64,000 nucleotides of DNA from an uncultured Eubacterium sp. (GCA_937900695.1 CALCFD010000025.1:16625-80624), one strand, 5' to 3'; shown: positions 54,175 to 62,025, counted from the first letter of the stretch. Translations and numbers: made by a program. The notes: generated by a model not told the origin, from the sequence alone.

Positions 54175-54258
54175 ATGAAAAAAGAAATTTTAAAATTAAC
54201 AGTAAATGTGGTAATACTTGTAGGACTATTGTATATCATTTGTAAAAGTATATTTTAA
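54175..54258 (+). CDS. Possible 27-residue membrane peptide
   Basis: MKKEILKLTVNVVILVGLLYIICKSIF: basic start and one hydrophobic helix. There is no good ribosome binding site, so this call is weak; it fits the pattern of the other tiny membrane peptides of the island. Confidence 0.35.
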   Translation: MKKEILKLTVNVVILVGLLYIICKSIF

Positions 54259-54274
54259 TTGAAGAGGTATAAAC

Positions 54275-54445
54275 ATGAAAAACTCACAAAATAAGGCACA
54301 GGCAAAATATGATGCTAAGAACACTAAACAAATCCGATTAAAGCTTAATATAGTAACAGATGCAGACATATTGCAGAAGTTAGAAGAAGTTGGAAACAAA
54401 CAAGGTTATATTAAGGAACTCATCAGGAGAGATATATCAAGATGA
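54275..54445 (+). CDS. Ribbon-helix-helix-like protein, copy 1
   Basis: A 56-residue basic protein with a strand (KQIRLKLNIVTDADI) and two helices (LQKLEEVGNKQGYIKELIRRDI), the outline of Arc/CopG DNA-binding proteins. It is clearly related to the protein encoded at 54894-55073 (YDAKNTKQ / WDKENLRQ; GYIKELIRRD / NYIRELIKQD). GAAGAGGT precedes the ATG. Such proteins control copy number, conjugation or excision in plasmids and integrative elements. A terminator follows. Confidence 0.7.
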   Translation: MKNSQNKAQAKYDAKNTKQIRLKLNIVTDADILQKLEEVGNKQGYIKELIRRDISR

Positions 54446-54452
54446 TTTGTAT

Positions 54453-54481
54453 AAGCACATCTTTAGAGGTGTACTTTTTTT
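54453..54481 (+). terminator. Terminator after the first RHH gene
   Basis: AAGCACATCT, loop TTAG, AGGTGTACTT (one mismatch, one G-U) with a T-run. Confidence 0.75.
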
Positions 54482-54538
54482 ATTAGAAAATAAATGTAAA
54501 AATATTGAAATATTTGTAAATTAATTGGTAAAAAAGTA

Positions 54539-54567
54539 TTGATATTGTACCCGTTTGGGTGTATAAT
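54539..54567 (+). promoter_or_regulatory. Promoter with internal ACCC-GTTT-GGGT dyad
   Basis: TTGATA (54539-54544), 17-bp spacer, consensus TATAAT (54562-54567). The dyad ACCC...GGGT (54549-54560) lies entirely in the spacer, a fitting place for a repressor such as the flanking ribbon-helix-helix proteins. Confidence 0.8.
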
Positions 54568-54593
54568 ATAATTGTAAGTTAAAGGAGGTCAAC

Positions 54594-54716
54594 TTGGAAG
54601 ATTTAAAAAACATAATAAAAAGCCTTATCGAATTGATAAGACTTTTAAGAACATTAGGTTTTGAGATTATCGTGTTAGCCAGCACAATCAAAGCACTAAT
54701 GATTTTAATCGGTTAA
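54594..54716 (+). CDS. Hypothetical 40-residue hydrophobic peptide
   Basis: Starts at TTG behind an ideal AAAGGAGG ribosome binding site and about 20 bp after the expected transcription start of the promoter at 54539-54567. The product has helices KNIIKSLIELIRLL and FEIIVLASTIKALMILIG. It looks like an amphipathic or membrane peptide; no family assigned. Confidence 0.6.
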   Translation: MEDLKNIIKSLIELIRLLRTLGFEIIVLASTIKALMILIG

Positions 54717-54723
54717 ACCGAAA

Positions 54724-54873
54724 ATGTATATTGCTGTAGGCTTAATGCCTACTGGTAGTATACTAAATCTTCCAACAAAAAACAAGATGATTAAATTAAT
54801 TTTAAGATTATGTTATGAGATATTACTTTGCATCGGTACATTTTATTTACTGTTTAAAGTTATCACATGGTAA
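54724..54873 (+). CDS. Possible 49-residue membrane protein
   Basis: The C-terminal half is a hydrophobic helix (LILRLCYEILLCIGTFYLLFKVI). There is no good ribosome binding site; an internal ATG at 54787 would give a 28-residue version. It ends just before the second RHH gene. A perfect 6-bp hairpin (GTAGGC TTAAT GCCTAC, 54736-54752) lies inside. Confidence 0.35.
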   Translation: MYIAVGLMPTGSILNLPTKNKMIKLILRLCYEILLCIGTFYLLFKVITW

Positions 54874-54893
54874 GAAAAGGAGGTCTATGTAAA

Positions 54894-55073
54894 ATGGCAT
54901 TAAGTGAATCAAGAAAAAAAGCAAATAAAAAGTGGGATAAAGAAAACTTGAGACAATTTGCTATATACCTAAACAAAACGAAAGATGCGGAAGTTATTGC
55001 AAAGCTTGAAAGTGTCGAGAACCGTACAAATTACATCAGAGAACTAATAAAGCAGGACTTGGCAAACAAATAG
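54894..55073 (+). CDS. Ribbon-helix-helix-like protein, copy 2
   Basis: A 59-residue protein starting MALSESRKKANKKWDKENLRQFAIYL, with a strand and two helices ending NYIRELIKQDLANK, typical of phage- and ICE-type Arc/CopG proteins. The start at 54894 follows AAAAGGAGGT at good distance; a longer frame from 54867 would include that site. It is a paralogue of the protein at 54275-54445. A large inverted repeat/terminator starts at its stop codon. Confidence 0.75.
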   Translation: MALSESRKKANKKWDKENLRQFAIYLNKTKDAEVIAKLESVENRTNYIRELIKQDLANK

Positions 55074-55137
55074 TCAATACATAAAAAAAGACCCTATATA
55101 GTAGGGCCTTTTTGTTTTATGTATTGAAATTAAATAA
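55074..55137. terminator. Long nested inverted repeat / bidirectional terminator
   Basis: Outer arms TCAATACATAAAA (55074-55086) and TTTTATGTATTGA (55125-55137) are perfect 13-bp complements; an inner hairpin CCCTA / TAGGG sits between A- and T-runs. It can terminate in both directions. Confidence 0.85.
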
Positions 55138-55180
55138 TTGGCATCAAAGTGGCACCAAAATATTTTATAAAATGAAAAGA

Positions 55181-55198
55181 CCGTTGAAGTTTCAACGG
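55181..55198 (-). terminator. Terminator of the tRNA-Arg gene
   Basis: On the minus strand CCGTTGA, loop AACT, TCAACGG, followed by TCTTTTC. Confidence 0.75.
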
Positions 55199-55203
55199 CC
55201 ATG

Positions 55204-55280
55204 TGGTGAGAGACGAGGGACTCGAACCCCCAACAAACAGATTCGAAGTCTGCGACTCTATCCAATTGAGCTAGTCTCCC
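55204..55280 (-). tRNA. tRNA-Arg (anticodon TCG)
   Basis: A full cloverleaf on the minus strand: acceptor GGGAGAC / GTCTCTC (one G-U), D-arm with AGCTCAATTGGATAGAG, anticodon stem GCAGA / TCTGT with loop CTTCGAA giving anticodon TCG (reads CGA), T-loop GGGTTCGAGTCCC, discriminator A and an encoded CCA. It ends the small-gene island, which lies at its 3' side, the usual integration side. Confidence 0.95.
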
Positions 55281-55341
55281 GAATATACTATAGTATACTA
55301 TAAAATCATGAAAATTTCCATAGCTAATATAAGTCGTTATA

Positions 55342-55369
55342 TTGTAAAAGATTACCCTTATGATATAAT
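55342..55369 (+). promoter_or_regulatory. Probable promoter of the AlkD operon
   Basis: TTGTAA (55342-55347), 16-bp spacer, consensus TATAAT (55364-55369). Confidence 0.65.
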
Positions 55370-55396
55370 TAAAAATAGTGTAAAGGAGAGAAATAA

Positions 55397-55573
55397 ATGA
55401 ATAAAAATTACTTAGTATTTATTGCTATATTAGTATTAGTTATATTAAATTTCGTATTGGCCAAAACAGGAGGAACATCACCGTTACTAAAAGGAATAAT
55501 AGTAATCGGCATCCTTATAGTTACTGGAGTTTTTGTTATAACGGGATTTAAAAATAGAAAGAAAAAGAATTGA
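55397..55573 (+). CDS. Small two-helix membrane protein
   Basis: A 58-residue protein with two hydrophobic helices (YLVFIAILVLVILNFVLA and GIIVIGILIVTGVFVIT) and a basic tail (KNRKKKN). AAAGGAGAG precedes the ATG, and the stop overlaps the start of the AlkD-like gene by one base (TGATG), so it is translated. Function unknown. Confidence 0.75.
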   Translation: MNKNYLVFIAILVLVILNFVLAKTGGTSPLLKGIIVIGILIVTGVFVITGFKNRKKKN

Positions 55574-56274
55574 TGAGAAGAGAAAAGATTTTAAATGAAC
55601 TTTATGAACTTAAAGATGAAAAATACCGTGAGTTTAACATAAAACTTATTCCTAATATAAGGGAAGATAAAATCATAGGAGTGAGGATTCCCATGATTCG
55701 AAAGTTTGCTAAAACTTTGCTAAAAGAAAAGGTGAATATAGCTGATTTGTTAACTACAAAAGATCAGCTTTTTTATGAAGAAAAGCTCTTACTGGCCTAC
55801 ATGATAGGCTATAAAAAACAAGAATTTGAAAGCTGGAAAAACCTTGTAGAGGCATTTGTGCCATTAATAGACAACTGGTCAGTGTGCGATGGGGCTTGCA
55901 GCACCATGAAAATAGCAAATATATACCAAGAAGAAACTTGGGAATTGATACAAAAATATTTAGAAGACACAAGGGAATACTACATAAGATTTGGAGTAGT
56001 AATGCTTATGAACTATTATCTAAATGACAAGTATATAAAAGAGGCACTAGAAAAACTTACAAAAGTAAAAACAGATGATTACTATGCTATGATGGCAGTG
56101 GCATGGGCAGTATCTGTAGCTTTTGTAAAATATCAGGACTTGACATTTGAGATAATAAAAAATAATCAGCTAGATTTAGTAACACATAACAAAGCTATAC
56201 AAAAAATAAGAGAGTCATATAGAGTATCAAAAGAAATAAAAGATGAGTTGTTAAAATATAAGAGGAGGGACTAA
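55573..56274 (+). CDS. AlkD-like DNA alkylation repair protein
   Basis: A 233-residue all-helical HEAT-like repeat protein of the AlkC/AlkD glycosylase group: KIIGVRIPMIRKFAK, DQLFYEEKLLLAYMIGY, PLIDNWSVCDGACSTMK, YYIRFGVVMLMNYYL, and DYYAMMAVAWAVSVAFVKY are the family blocks. AlkD removes alkylated purines. The ATG at 55573 is preferred over the TTG one codon earlier. Confidence 0.9.
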   Translation: MRREKILNELYELKDEKYREFNIKLIPNIREDKIIGVRIPMIRKFAKTLLKEKVNIADLLTTKDQLFYEEKLLLAYMIGYKKQEFESWKNLVEAFVPLIDNWSVCDGACSTMKIANIYQEETWELIQKYLEDTREYYIRFGVVMLMNYYLNDKYIKEALEKLTKVKTDDYYAMMAVAWAVSVAFVKYQDLTFEIIKNNQLDLVTHNKAIQKIRESYRVSKEIKDELLKYKRRD

Positions 56275-56278
56275 AGCT

Positions 56279-56581
56279 ATGAAGCTGTTGCTAGTTTATA
56301 TTATGTTTTGCATCATAGGAGGTTTTGTTGGAAACAAGCTGCGAAAAGAAGAAAAGACCCTCAGCTGGTCAGGAAAAGCACAGACAGCATTACTAATAAT
56401 CTTACTTGTTACTATGGGATGCAGACTTGGAGCAAATAAGGAAGTTGTATCCTCACTGGGAAGCATTGGTATTTCAGCCTTTGTTTTGACAATATGCTGT
56501 ATGGCAGGCAGCGTAGTTGCCATTTTTATAACACGTAAACTACTTAAGTTTAACAAAAAGGGGGTACGTGAAAATGACTAA
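56279..56581 (+). CDS. LysO-type lysine exporter, N-terminal-half subunit
   Basis: A 100-residue membrane protein with about three helices matching the first third of LysO/YbjE (GGFVGNKLRKEE, LIILLVTMGCRLGANKEV, with a final IFITRKLLK). In E. coli both halves are one chain of about 300 residues; here the second half is the next gene, which overlaps by 8 bp. The pair would export L-lysine or its toxic analogues. Confidence 0.8.
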   Translation: MKLLLVYIMFCIIGGFVGNKLRKEEKTLSWSGKAQTALLIILLVTMGCRLGANKEVVSSLGSIGISAFVLTICCMAGSVVAIFITRKLLKFNKKGVREND

Positions 56582-57167
56582 AATAGTTATTGGATCAGTA
56601 GTAGGCGGAGGTTTGCTTGGGTATTTTATTTTGCCAGAGAGCTTTTTACCTATTTCTGAATATATTATAATTGCTGGTCTTTGTGGTCTTTTATTCTTTG
56701 TAGGTTTAGATATAGGCATCCAGGGAACGGTAATGAAAAATTTGAAAAAGGCAGGGGCGAGGATTTTAATGTTTCCTGTGGCGGCCATTGTCGGCACTTT
56801 TGCAGGGGCAGCTTTCGCGGGAATGTTTTTACCGATACAGCTAAATGAGGCTCTTGCTGTAGGTTCTGGCTTCGGCTGGTATTCGCTGGCTCCGCTAATA
56901 ATAGACCCATATAGTGGATCATTATCAGCTATGTCTTTTTTACATAATGTTTTAAGGGAATTATTTGGTATTGTCACTATACCAATTGTTGCAAAATATA
57001 TTGGCTATATAGAAACTGTAGGACTTCCAGGGGCGGCAGCAATGGATGTTTGTTTGCCTATAGTTGAAAAATCCACAAGCGCTGAAGTCGCCATATATTC
57101 ATTTATATCAGGTATAACTTTAAGTGCTGCAGTACCTATATTTGTACCATTATTTTTAGGATTGTAA
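56574..57167 (+). CDS. LysO-type lysine exporter, C-terminal-half subunit
   Basis: A 197-residue membrane protein with about six helices; GLCGLLFFVGLDIG, AVGSGFGWYSLAPLI and FLHNVLRELFGIVTIPIVAKYIG are LysO (DUF340) blocks. The ATG at 56574 is favoured over the GTG at 56568 by the GGGG at 56561-56564. Coupled to the first-half gene by overlap. Such split LysO genes are known in Clostridia. Confidence 0.85.
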   Translation: MTKIVIGSVVGGGLLGYFILPESFLPISEYIIIAGLCGLLFFVGLDIGIQGTVMKNLKKAGARILMFPVAAIVGTFAGAAFAGMFLPIQLNEALAVGSGFGWYSLAPLIIDPYSGSLSAMSFLHNVLRELFGIVTIPIVAKYIGYIETVGLPGAAAMDVCLPIVEKSTSAEVAIYSFISGITLSAAVPIFVPLFLGL

Positions 57168-57182
57168 TTTAAGGAGGAACTA

Positions 57183-57998
57183 ATGAAGAAGTTTGTAGGA
57201 AATGATAAATACGTTGTAACAGAAGAACTGCAAAACGCAGTAAACGTTGCAATAGCACTAGAAAAGCCATTGCTTATTAAGGGAGAGCCGGGTACTGGTA
57301 AGACTATGCTTGCAGAAGCTATCGCCGAATCACTAGATATGGATCTTTTAGTTTGGAGCATCAAATCTACAACTAAAGCGCAAGAAGGTCTTTATGTTTA
57401 CGATACAGTACAAAGACTTTATGACTCACAGTTTGGAGAAGGCGATGTTGGTGATATTAAACAGTACATTAAGCTAGGAAAATTAGGTGAGGCATTTGCA
57501 TCTGATAAGCAGGTAGTTTTACTTATTGACGAAATCGATAAGGCAGACTTGGAATTCCCAAATGACCTATTATGGGAACTAGACAAGATGGAATTTTATA
57601 TTAATGAAACTAAGGAAACTATTAAAACTAAACATAGACCGATCGTTATTATTACATCAAATGCAGAAAAAGAACTTCCAGATGCATTTTTAAGAAGATG
57701 TATTTTTCATTATATTGAGTTTCCTTCAATTGGTAAGATGGAGGAGATTATTAAGGTACATTTTAAAGATATTGATCAGAAACTTTGCGATAATGCAACA
57801 GAGGCATTTTACAAGTTGAGAAATGTAAGAGACCTACAAAAGAAGCCAAGCACATCAGAACTTTTAGACTGGATTCAGGCTCTTATGATCAGCGGCATAG
57901 ATCCTAAAGTGCTTCAGCACAGAATTCCATTTATCGGTGTATTATTAAAGAAAAATCAGGATATAGATTTAACAGAAAGTGGTAAGAGATGTTTTTAG
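57183..57998 (+). CDS. MoxR-family AAA+ ATPase
   Basis: A 271-residue AAA+ protein: Walker A GEPGTGKT (34-41), Walker B VLLIDEIDKAD, sensor 1 IVIITSNAEKELPDAFLRRC with the arginine finger at the end. MoxR ATPases work as chaperones with VWA-domain partners to insert metals or to mature enzymes. The partner gene overlaps by 10 bp. AAGGAGGAA precedes the ATG. Confidence 0.94.
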   Translation: MKKFVGNDKYVVTEELQNAVNVAIALEKPLLIKGEPGTGKTMLAEAIAESLDMDLLVWSIKSTTKAQEGLYVYDTVQRLYDSQFGEGDVGDIKQYIKLGKLGEAFASDKQVVLLIDEIDKADLEFPNDLLWELDKMEFYINETKETIKTKHRPIVIITSNAEKELPDAFLRRCIFHYIEFPSIGKMEEIIKVHFKDIDQKLCDNATEAFYKLRNVRDLQKKPSTSELLDWIQALMISGIDPKVLQHRIPFIGVLLKKNQDIDLTESGKRCF

Positions 57999-59182
57999 GA
58001 TTTTTTAGTTTATTGCGCTCATACGGTCTAAAGGTCTCTTTGCAAGAATGGATGACGTTGATGGAAGCCTTAGAAAAGGATCTTGGTAATTCCACATTAA
58101 CAGGCTTTTATCATTTATGCAGATGCATTTTAGTAAAAAGCGAAGCTGACTACGATACTTTAGATAAAGTATTTGCTTTGTATTTCCAAAATATTAAGGA
58201 ATTTGAAGAATTACCTGAGGAAGTATGGCAATGGCTGCAAAACGGCGAACTTGAAAGAGCGCTAGATGACATTCCTGCTATGGACTTTGAGGAAATGAGT
58301 ATTTCAGAGCTACTAAAGTTATTTCAAAAGCGTCTTGAAGAGCAAAATGAAGAACACCACGGCGGCAACAGATGGATAGGCACAGGCGGAACTTCTCCAT
58401 TTGGCAGAGGTGGTTATAACCCTCAGGGCATAAGAATCGGCGGACAGAGCAGACATCAGTCAGCAGTTAAAATTGCCAGCGACAGAAGATTTATAGATTT
58501 TAGAGAAGATCATGAACTTGATTCAAGGGATTTTCAGGTTGCCTTTAGAAGGTTGCGTCAGTATTCTACAAGGGTTGACACAGCTAAAACAGAACTTGAT
58601 GTAGAGGCCACTGTAAAAGCAACAGGTGACAATGCAGGTATGCTTTCATTAGTCTATGAAAAGCCTAGAAAAAATACTGTCAAGGTGTTATTACTTATGG
58701 ATAGTGATGGTTCTATGAGACGTTACAGTGATCTTTGTAATACATTATTTCAGGCTCTTCGTAAGTCAAATCATTTTAAAGATTTGCAGGTTTATTATTT
58801 TCATAACTGTATATATGATCATTTATATAAAAATCCAACATGCGAATATGGTGATTGGGTTGATACAGAATGGCTAATGAAAAAGTTTGATAGTGAGTAT
58901 AAGGTCATTTTTGTTGGCGATGGTGCGATGGCTCCTTATGAGCTTTTAAGTGTCGGTGGTATTAATGATATTAGGCTTTATAACAGCGAACCGGGTATAG
59001 CTTGGCTTAGAAAACTTGACAAGAAGTTTAAAAAGAAAATTTGGTTAAATCCAATCTCTAAAAAGAGATGGAATTTCGCTTGGGGTTCATATACAATAAA
59101 TGCTATTCGTGATGAATTTGATATGTTTGAGTTATCATTAGGAGGCCTTGAAGAAGGTATTAAAAAGCTATTGGTTAGATAA
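57989..59182 (+). CDS. VWA (CoxE-like) partner of the MoxR ATPase
   Basis: A 397-residue protein. The N-terminal helical half contains a Gly-rich linker (TGGTSPFGRGGYNPQGIRIGG); the C-terminal von Willebrand A-like domain has its MIDAS start as LLMDSDGSM (D238, S242), where the middle residue is Asp rather than the usual Ser. This matches a CoxE-like group that is always paired with MoxR. The target of this pair is unknown; no metal enzyme is adjacent. Confidence 0.9.
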   Translation: MFLGFFSLLRSYGLKVSLQEWMTLMEALEKDLGNSTLTGFYHLCRCILVKSEADYDTLDKVFALYFQNIKEFEELPEEVWQWLQNGELERALDDIPAMDFEEMSISELLKLFQKRLEEQNEEHHGGNRWIGTGGTSPFGRGGYNPQGIRIGGQSRHQSAVKIASDRRFIDFREDHELDSRDFQVAFRRLRQYSTRVDTAKTELDVEATVKATGDNAGMLSLVYEKPRKNTVKVLLLMDSDGSMRRYSDLCNTLFQALRKSNHFKDLQVYYFHNCIYDHLYKNPTCEYGDWVDTEWLMKKFDSEYKVIFVGDGAMAPYELLSVGGINDIRLYNSEPGIAWLRKLDKKFKKKIWLNPISKKRWNFAWGSYTINAIRDEFDMFELSLGGLEEGIKKLLVR

Positions 59183-59190
59183 AAAAATTA

Positions 59191-59230
59191 AAAGACATTT
59201 CACTTATAAATAAGCGAAATGTCTTTTTTA
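59191..59230. terminator. Bidirectional terminator
   Basis: AAAGACATTTC / GAAATGTCTTT with further partial pairing, A-run left and T-run right, between convergent genes. Confidence 0.9.
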
Positions 59231-59238
59231 TATAGTGT

Positions 59239-60123
59239 TTATGAAAAGTTTTTTAACTTATTATAGATTTCAATATAGTTATTAGCAAACAAGCTGTCTT
59301 TGCGCCAAATAAAAGTTATGTTATGAGATATATCAAAATCTACTGTGTTTATTTTACTTAGTTCTTTTTTATCAATGGCTTCTTTTAAGGCGGCCTCATA
59401 CATAAAAGTAATACCACAATTGTTTTTTACAAGTTCTTTTATAGCATTTAAATTACTTACTTCCATTATATTTAAAAAATCATCAATAGTAAAATTTCGA
59501 TCTTCTAAAGAGCGTTGTAAGATTTCTCTAGTCCCAGAGCCTAGTTCACGAGTTATTATAGTTTCTTTAAACAATTCTTCAATAGAGTAATTACCACAGG
59601 CAAATTTACTGATAGGTGAGCATGCTCCTATAAATTTTTCTCTGCTGTATATCATATAGTCGTACTCTTTTTGAGAAAAATATCCTTCAACTATGGCAAA
59701 ATCAATAATTCCGGAATTTAGATCTTTTAGGAGATTTTCAGTGTTTGAAACTTTCATTGACAGATTTATGGCTTTATAACTATTTAATAGTTTAGCTAAA
59801 GGTTTAGCAATGATATATTCACCTACTGTAAGAGTGACTCCAAATTTTAGCTTTGTATTTTCACTATTGGATTTTTGTAATGCTGATTTCAAATGTTCTT
59901 CGTCAAGAGAAATGGTGGTTAGGGCATTTTGAAGTAATTCACCTTCTTTTGTTAGATACATCTTTTTTCCTATGAAGTAAAATAGCTTAATTCCATAATA
60001 GTTTTCTATGTATTTTATATGTTGTGAGACAGCTGGTTGAGTTATACATAGTTCTTCTGCAGTTTTAGTAAAGTTTAAAGTTTTACAAGCGTTTAAAAAA
60101 GTGTCAACTCTAAAATCTAACAT
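59239..60123 (-). CDS. LysR-family transcriptional regulator
   Basis: A 294-residue protein: winged-helix DNA-binding domain at the N-terminus (FLNACKTLNFTKTAEELCITQPAVSQHIKYIENYYGIKLF) and a periplasmic-binding-type effector domain (LKFGVTLTVGEYIIAKPLAKLL). It resembles CysL/YeiE-type regulators, and it is divergent from a YeiH-type transporter, the same pairing as yeiE-yeiH in enterobacteria. It therefore likely activates the transporter. Confidence 0.93.
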   Translation of the reverse strand: MLDFRVDTFLNACKTLNFTKTAEELCITQPAVSQHIKYIENYYGIKLFYFIGKKMYLTKEGELLQNALTTISLDEEHLKSALQKSNSENTKLKFGVTLTVGEYIIAKPLAKLLNSYKAINLSMKVSNTENLLKDLNSGIIDFAIVEGYFSQKEYDYMIYSREKFIGACSPISKFACGNYSIEELFKETIITRELGSGTREILQRSLEDRNFTIDDFLNIMEVSNLNAIKELVKNNCGITFMYEAALKEAIDKKELSKINTVDFDISHNITFIWRKDSLFANNYIEIYNKLKNFS

Positions 60124-60245
60124 GTTATCCTCTTTTCTTCATTTTAACTATAAGATATATTTATTATATCATATTAATTTATTATTTTTAATTATTATTT
60201 TTTCGTGATACGATAAACTCAAGAAAAAAAGAGGAGGTTAGTAAC
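60124..60245. promoter_or_regulatory. Divergent LysR-YeiH control region
   Basis: A 122-bp, very AT-rich region with ATAAGATATATTTATTATATCATATTA, which includes GATATA...TATATC-like dyads and T-N11-A spacing fitting LysR boxes. GTGATACGAT near 60205 and AGAGGAGG before the transporter start are other marks. The exact site cannot be fixed by eye. Confidence 0.5.
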
Positions 60246-61238
60246 ATGAAAGGTAAGATAAAAGGAGTACTATTTTGTATAGCAATTGCCATTCCTGCAT
60301 GGCTACTTGGAAAATGGATACCAGTTATTGGAGGTCCGGTATTTGCAATTATTATTGGTATGATTTTAACTTTAATAATAAAGGATAAATCAAGCTATGA
60401 TGAAGGTATTAAGTTCACTTCTAAAAAGATATTGCAGTATGCGGTAATATTACTTGGATTTGGTATGAATTTTGGTGAAATTTTAGAACAAGGTAAACAG
60501 TCGCTACCTATTATAATCAGTACAATTACAACTTCATTGGTAGTTTCATTTGCCCTTTATAAATTAATGAAGATGGATAGCAAGGTTTCTACACTTATAG
60601 GTGTTGGATCATCAATTTGTGGAGGATCAGCAATTGCAGCAACAGCACCAGTAATTAATGCCAATGATGAAGAAATAGCACAGTCTATTTCAGTGATTTT
60701 TCTTTTCAATGTATTAGCTGCGTTAATCTTTCCAACATTAGGCGGAATGTTAGGATTTTCTAATGAAGGATTTGGTTTATTTGCAGGTACAGCAGTAAAT
60801 GATACTTCATCTGTTACAGCAGCAGCAACAGCTTGGGATGGCATTCATGGATCAAATACACTAGATGTAGCAACTATTGTTAAACTAACAAGAACTCTTG
60901 CTATCATACCAATAACACTTGTTCTTGCATTTTTGACAGCTAAAAAAGAACACTCTTCAAATCATTTTAGTTTAAAAAAAGCATTTCCTATGTTTGTGAT
61001 TTTCTTTTTACTTGCAGCAGTAATTACAACAGTGTTCAACTTATCACCAGTAGTTACAGCTCCAATTAAAGAACTAAGTAAATTCTTTATAACTATGGCT
61101 ATGGCAGCAATAGGTATGAACACCAATATTGTTAAATTAGTTAAAACTGGAGGTAAACCTATTTTTATGGGATTTTGTTGTTGGGTTGCAATATCACTAG
61201 TAAGTATAGGTATGCAGCATATATTAGGTTTAGTGTAA
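60246..61238 (+). CDS. YeiH-family putative sulfate/sulfite exporter
   Basis: A 330-residue membrane protein with about ten helices: VLLGFGMNFGEIL, IGVGSSICGGSAIAATAPVI, FAGTAVNDTSSVTAAATAW and FFITMAMAAIGMNTNIVKL are the conserved YeiH (UPF0324) motifs. Members are called putative sulfate exporters; evidence for the substrate is indirect. Under divergent control by the LysR gene. A strong terminator follows. Confidence 0.92.
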   Translation: MKGKIKGVLFCIAIAIPAWLLGKWIPVIGGPVFAIIIGMILTLIIKDKSSYDEGIKFTSKKILQYAVILLGFGMNFGEILEQGKQSLPIIISTITTSLVVSFALYKLMKMDSKVSTLIGVGSSICGGSAIAATAPVINANDEEIAQSISVIFLFNVLAALIFPTLGGMLGFSNEGFGLFAGTAVNDTSSVTAAATAWDGIHGSNTLDVATIVKLTRTLAIIPITLVLAFLTAKKEHSSNHFSLKKAFPMFVIFFLLAAVITTVFNLSPVVTAPIKELSKFFITMAMAAIGMNTNIVKLVKTGGKPIFMGFCCWVAISLVSIGMQHILGLV

Positions 61239-61254
61239 ATAAATTAGTATATAA

Positions 61255-61300
61255 AAAGTGGCAGCTAAAAAACAAATTGTGTTAGCTGCCACTTTATGGC
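61255..61300. terminator. Strong bidirectional terminator
   Basis: A perfect 14-bp stem, AAAGTGGCAGCTAA (61255-61268) / TTAGCTGCCACTTT (61282-61295), between the YeiH gene and convergent lexA. Confidence 0.9.
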
Positions 61301-61311
61301 TTGTGACAATA

Positions 61312-61965
61312 TTATAAATATCTAAAAACACCTTTTACTTTACCTAAGATCTGCACATTTTCTACAATTATAGGGCTCATAGATGAATTTTCTGGCTGAA
61401 GTCTAATGTGGCCTTTTTCTTTATAAAAGGTTTTGACAGTGGCTTCACTTTCATATCCATCTAACATAGCTACGACAATATCACCATTATTTGCGGTATT
61501 TTGTTGTTCAACCAAAATATAGTCACCATCCATAATACCAGCTTCAATCATGCTTTCGCCACGAACTGTAAGCATATAGTTTGTCTTTGAACCTATAAAC
61601 CTAGCAGGTACAGGAAATGAATCTTCGATATTTTGTTCAGCTAAAATAGGTGTGCCTGCCGCAATATGACCTACTATAGGAATTTCTACTACTTCAGTTG
61701 TTTGATTGTTAATTTCAGGTGTGATTTTTTTTTGTTTAGATGTATCACTATCTTTATCAACTACCATTAGAGCTCTTGGTTTAGACGGATCTTTGATAAT
61801 AAATCCAAATTTAACTAAGGTTTCAATATCCTTGTGTACTGTTGAAGTAGATTTAATGCCTAATGCAGAGCAAATTTCTCTTACAGTTGGAGGATAACCT
61901 TTAGTTTTAATTTCATCTTTCATATAATTTAAAATGCTTTTTTGTCTCTCTTTTAATCTATCCAT
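61312..61965 (-). CDS. lexA: SOS repressor LexA
   Basis: A 217-residue repressor-protease: winged helix at residues 1-68 (MKDEIKTKGYPPTVREICSALGIKSTSTVHKDIETL), self-cleavage site A103-G104 (GHIAAGTPI), catalytic S138 (RGESMIEAGIMDGD) and K178 (EATVKTF). It represses DNA damage genes until RecA filaments trigger cleavage. A LexA box lies upstream, so it is autoregulated. Confidence 0.96.
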   Translation of the reverse strand: MDRLKERQKSILNYMKDEIKTKGYPPTVREICSALGIKSTSTVHKDIETLVKFGFIIKDPSKPRALMVVDKDSDTSKQKKITPEINNQTTEVVEIPIVGHIAAGTPILAEQNIEDSFPVPARFIGSKTNYMLTVRGESMIEAGIMDGDYILVEQQNTANNGDIVVAMLDGYESEATVKTFYKEKGHIRLQPENSSMSPIIVENVQILGKVKGVFRYL

Positions 61966-62025
61966 ATAAATACCTCAAAGTTATTTTAATCTACATAAAT
62001 ATGATAACATATAAAAAAAATAATG

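Noticed and set aside
52796..55203. CRISPR array or large phage
   Set aside because: The hairpins are not regularly repeated units and no cas, capsid, terminase or integrase genes are visible.
55112..55303. Plus-strand frame across the tRNA-Arg gene, beginning with NWHQSGTKI, slightly like an integrase tail
   Set aside because: Most of it is the antisense of the tRNA; the short resemblance cannot be extended upstream because the frame is closed there.
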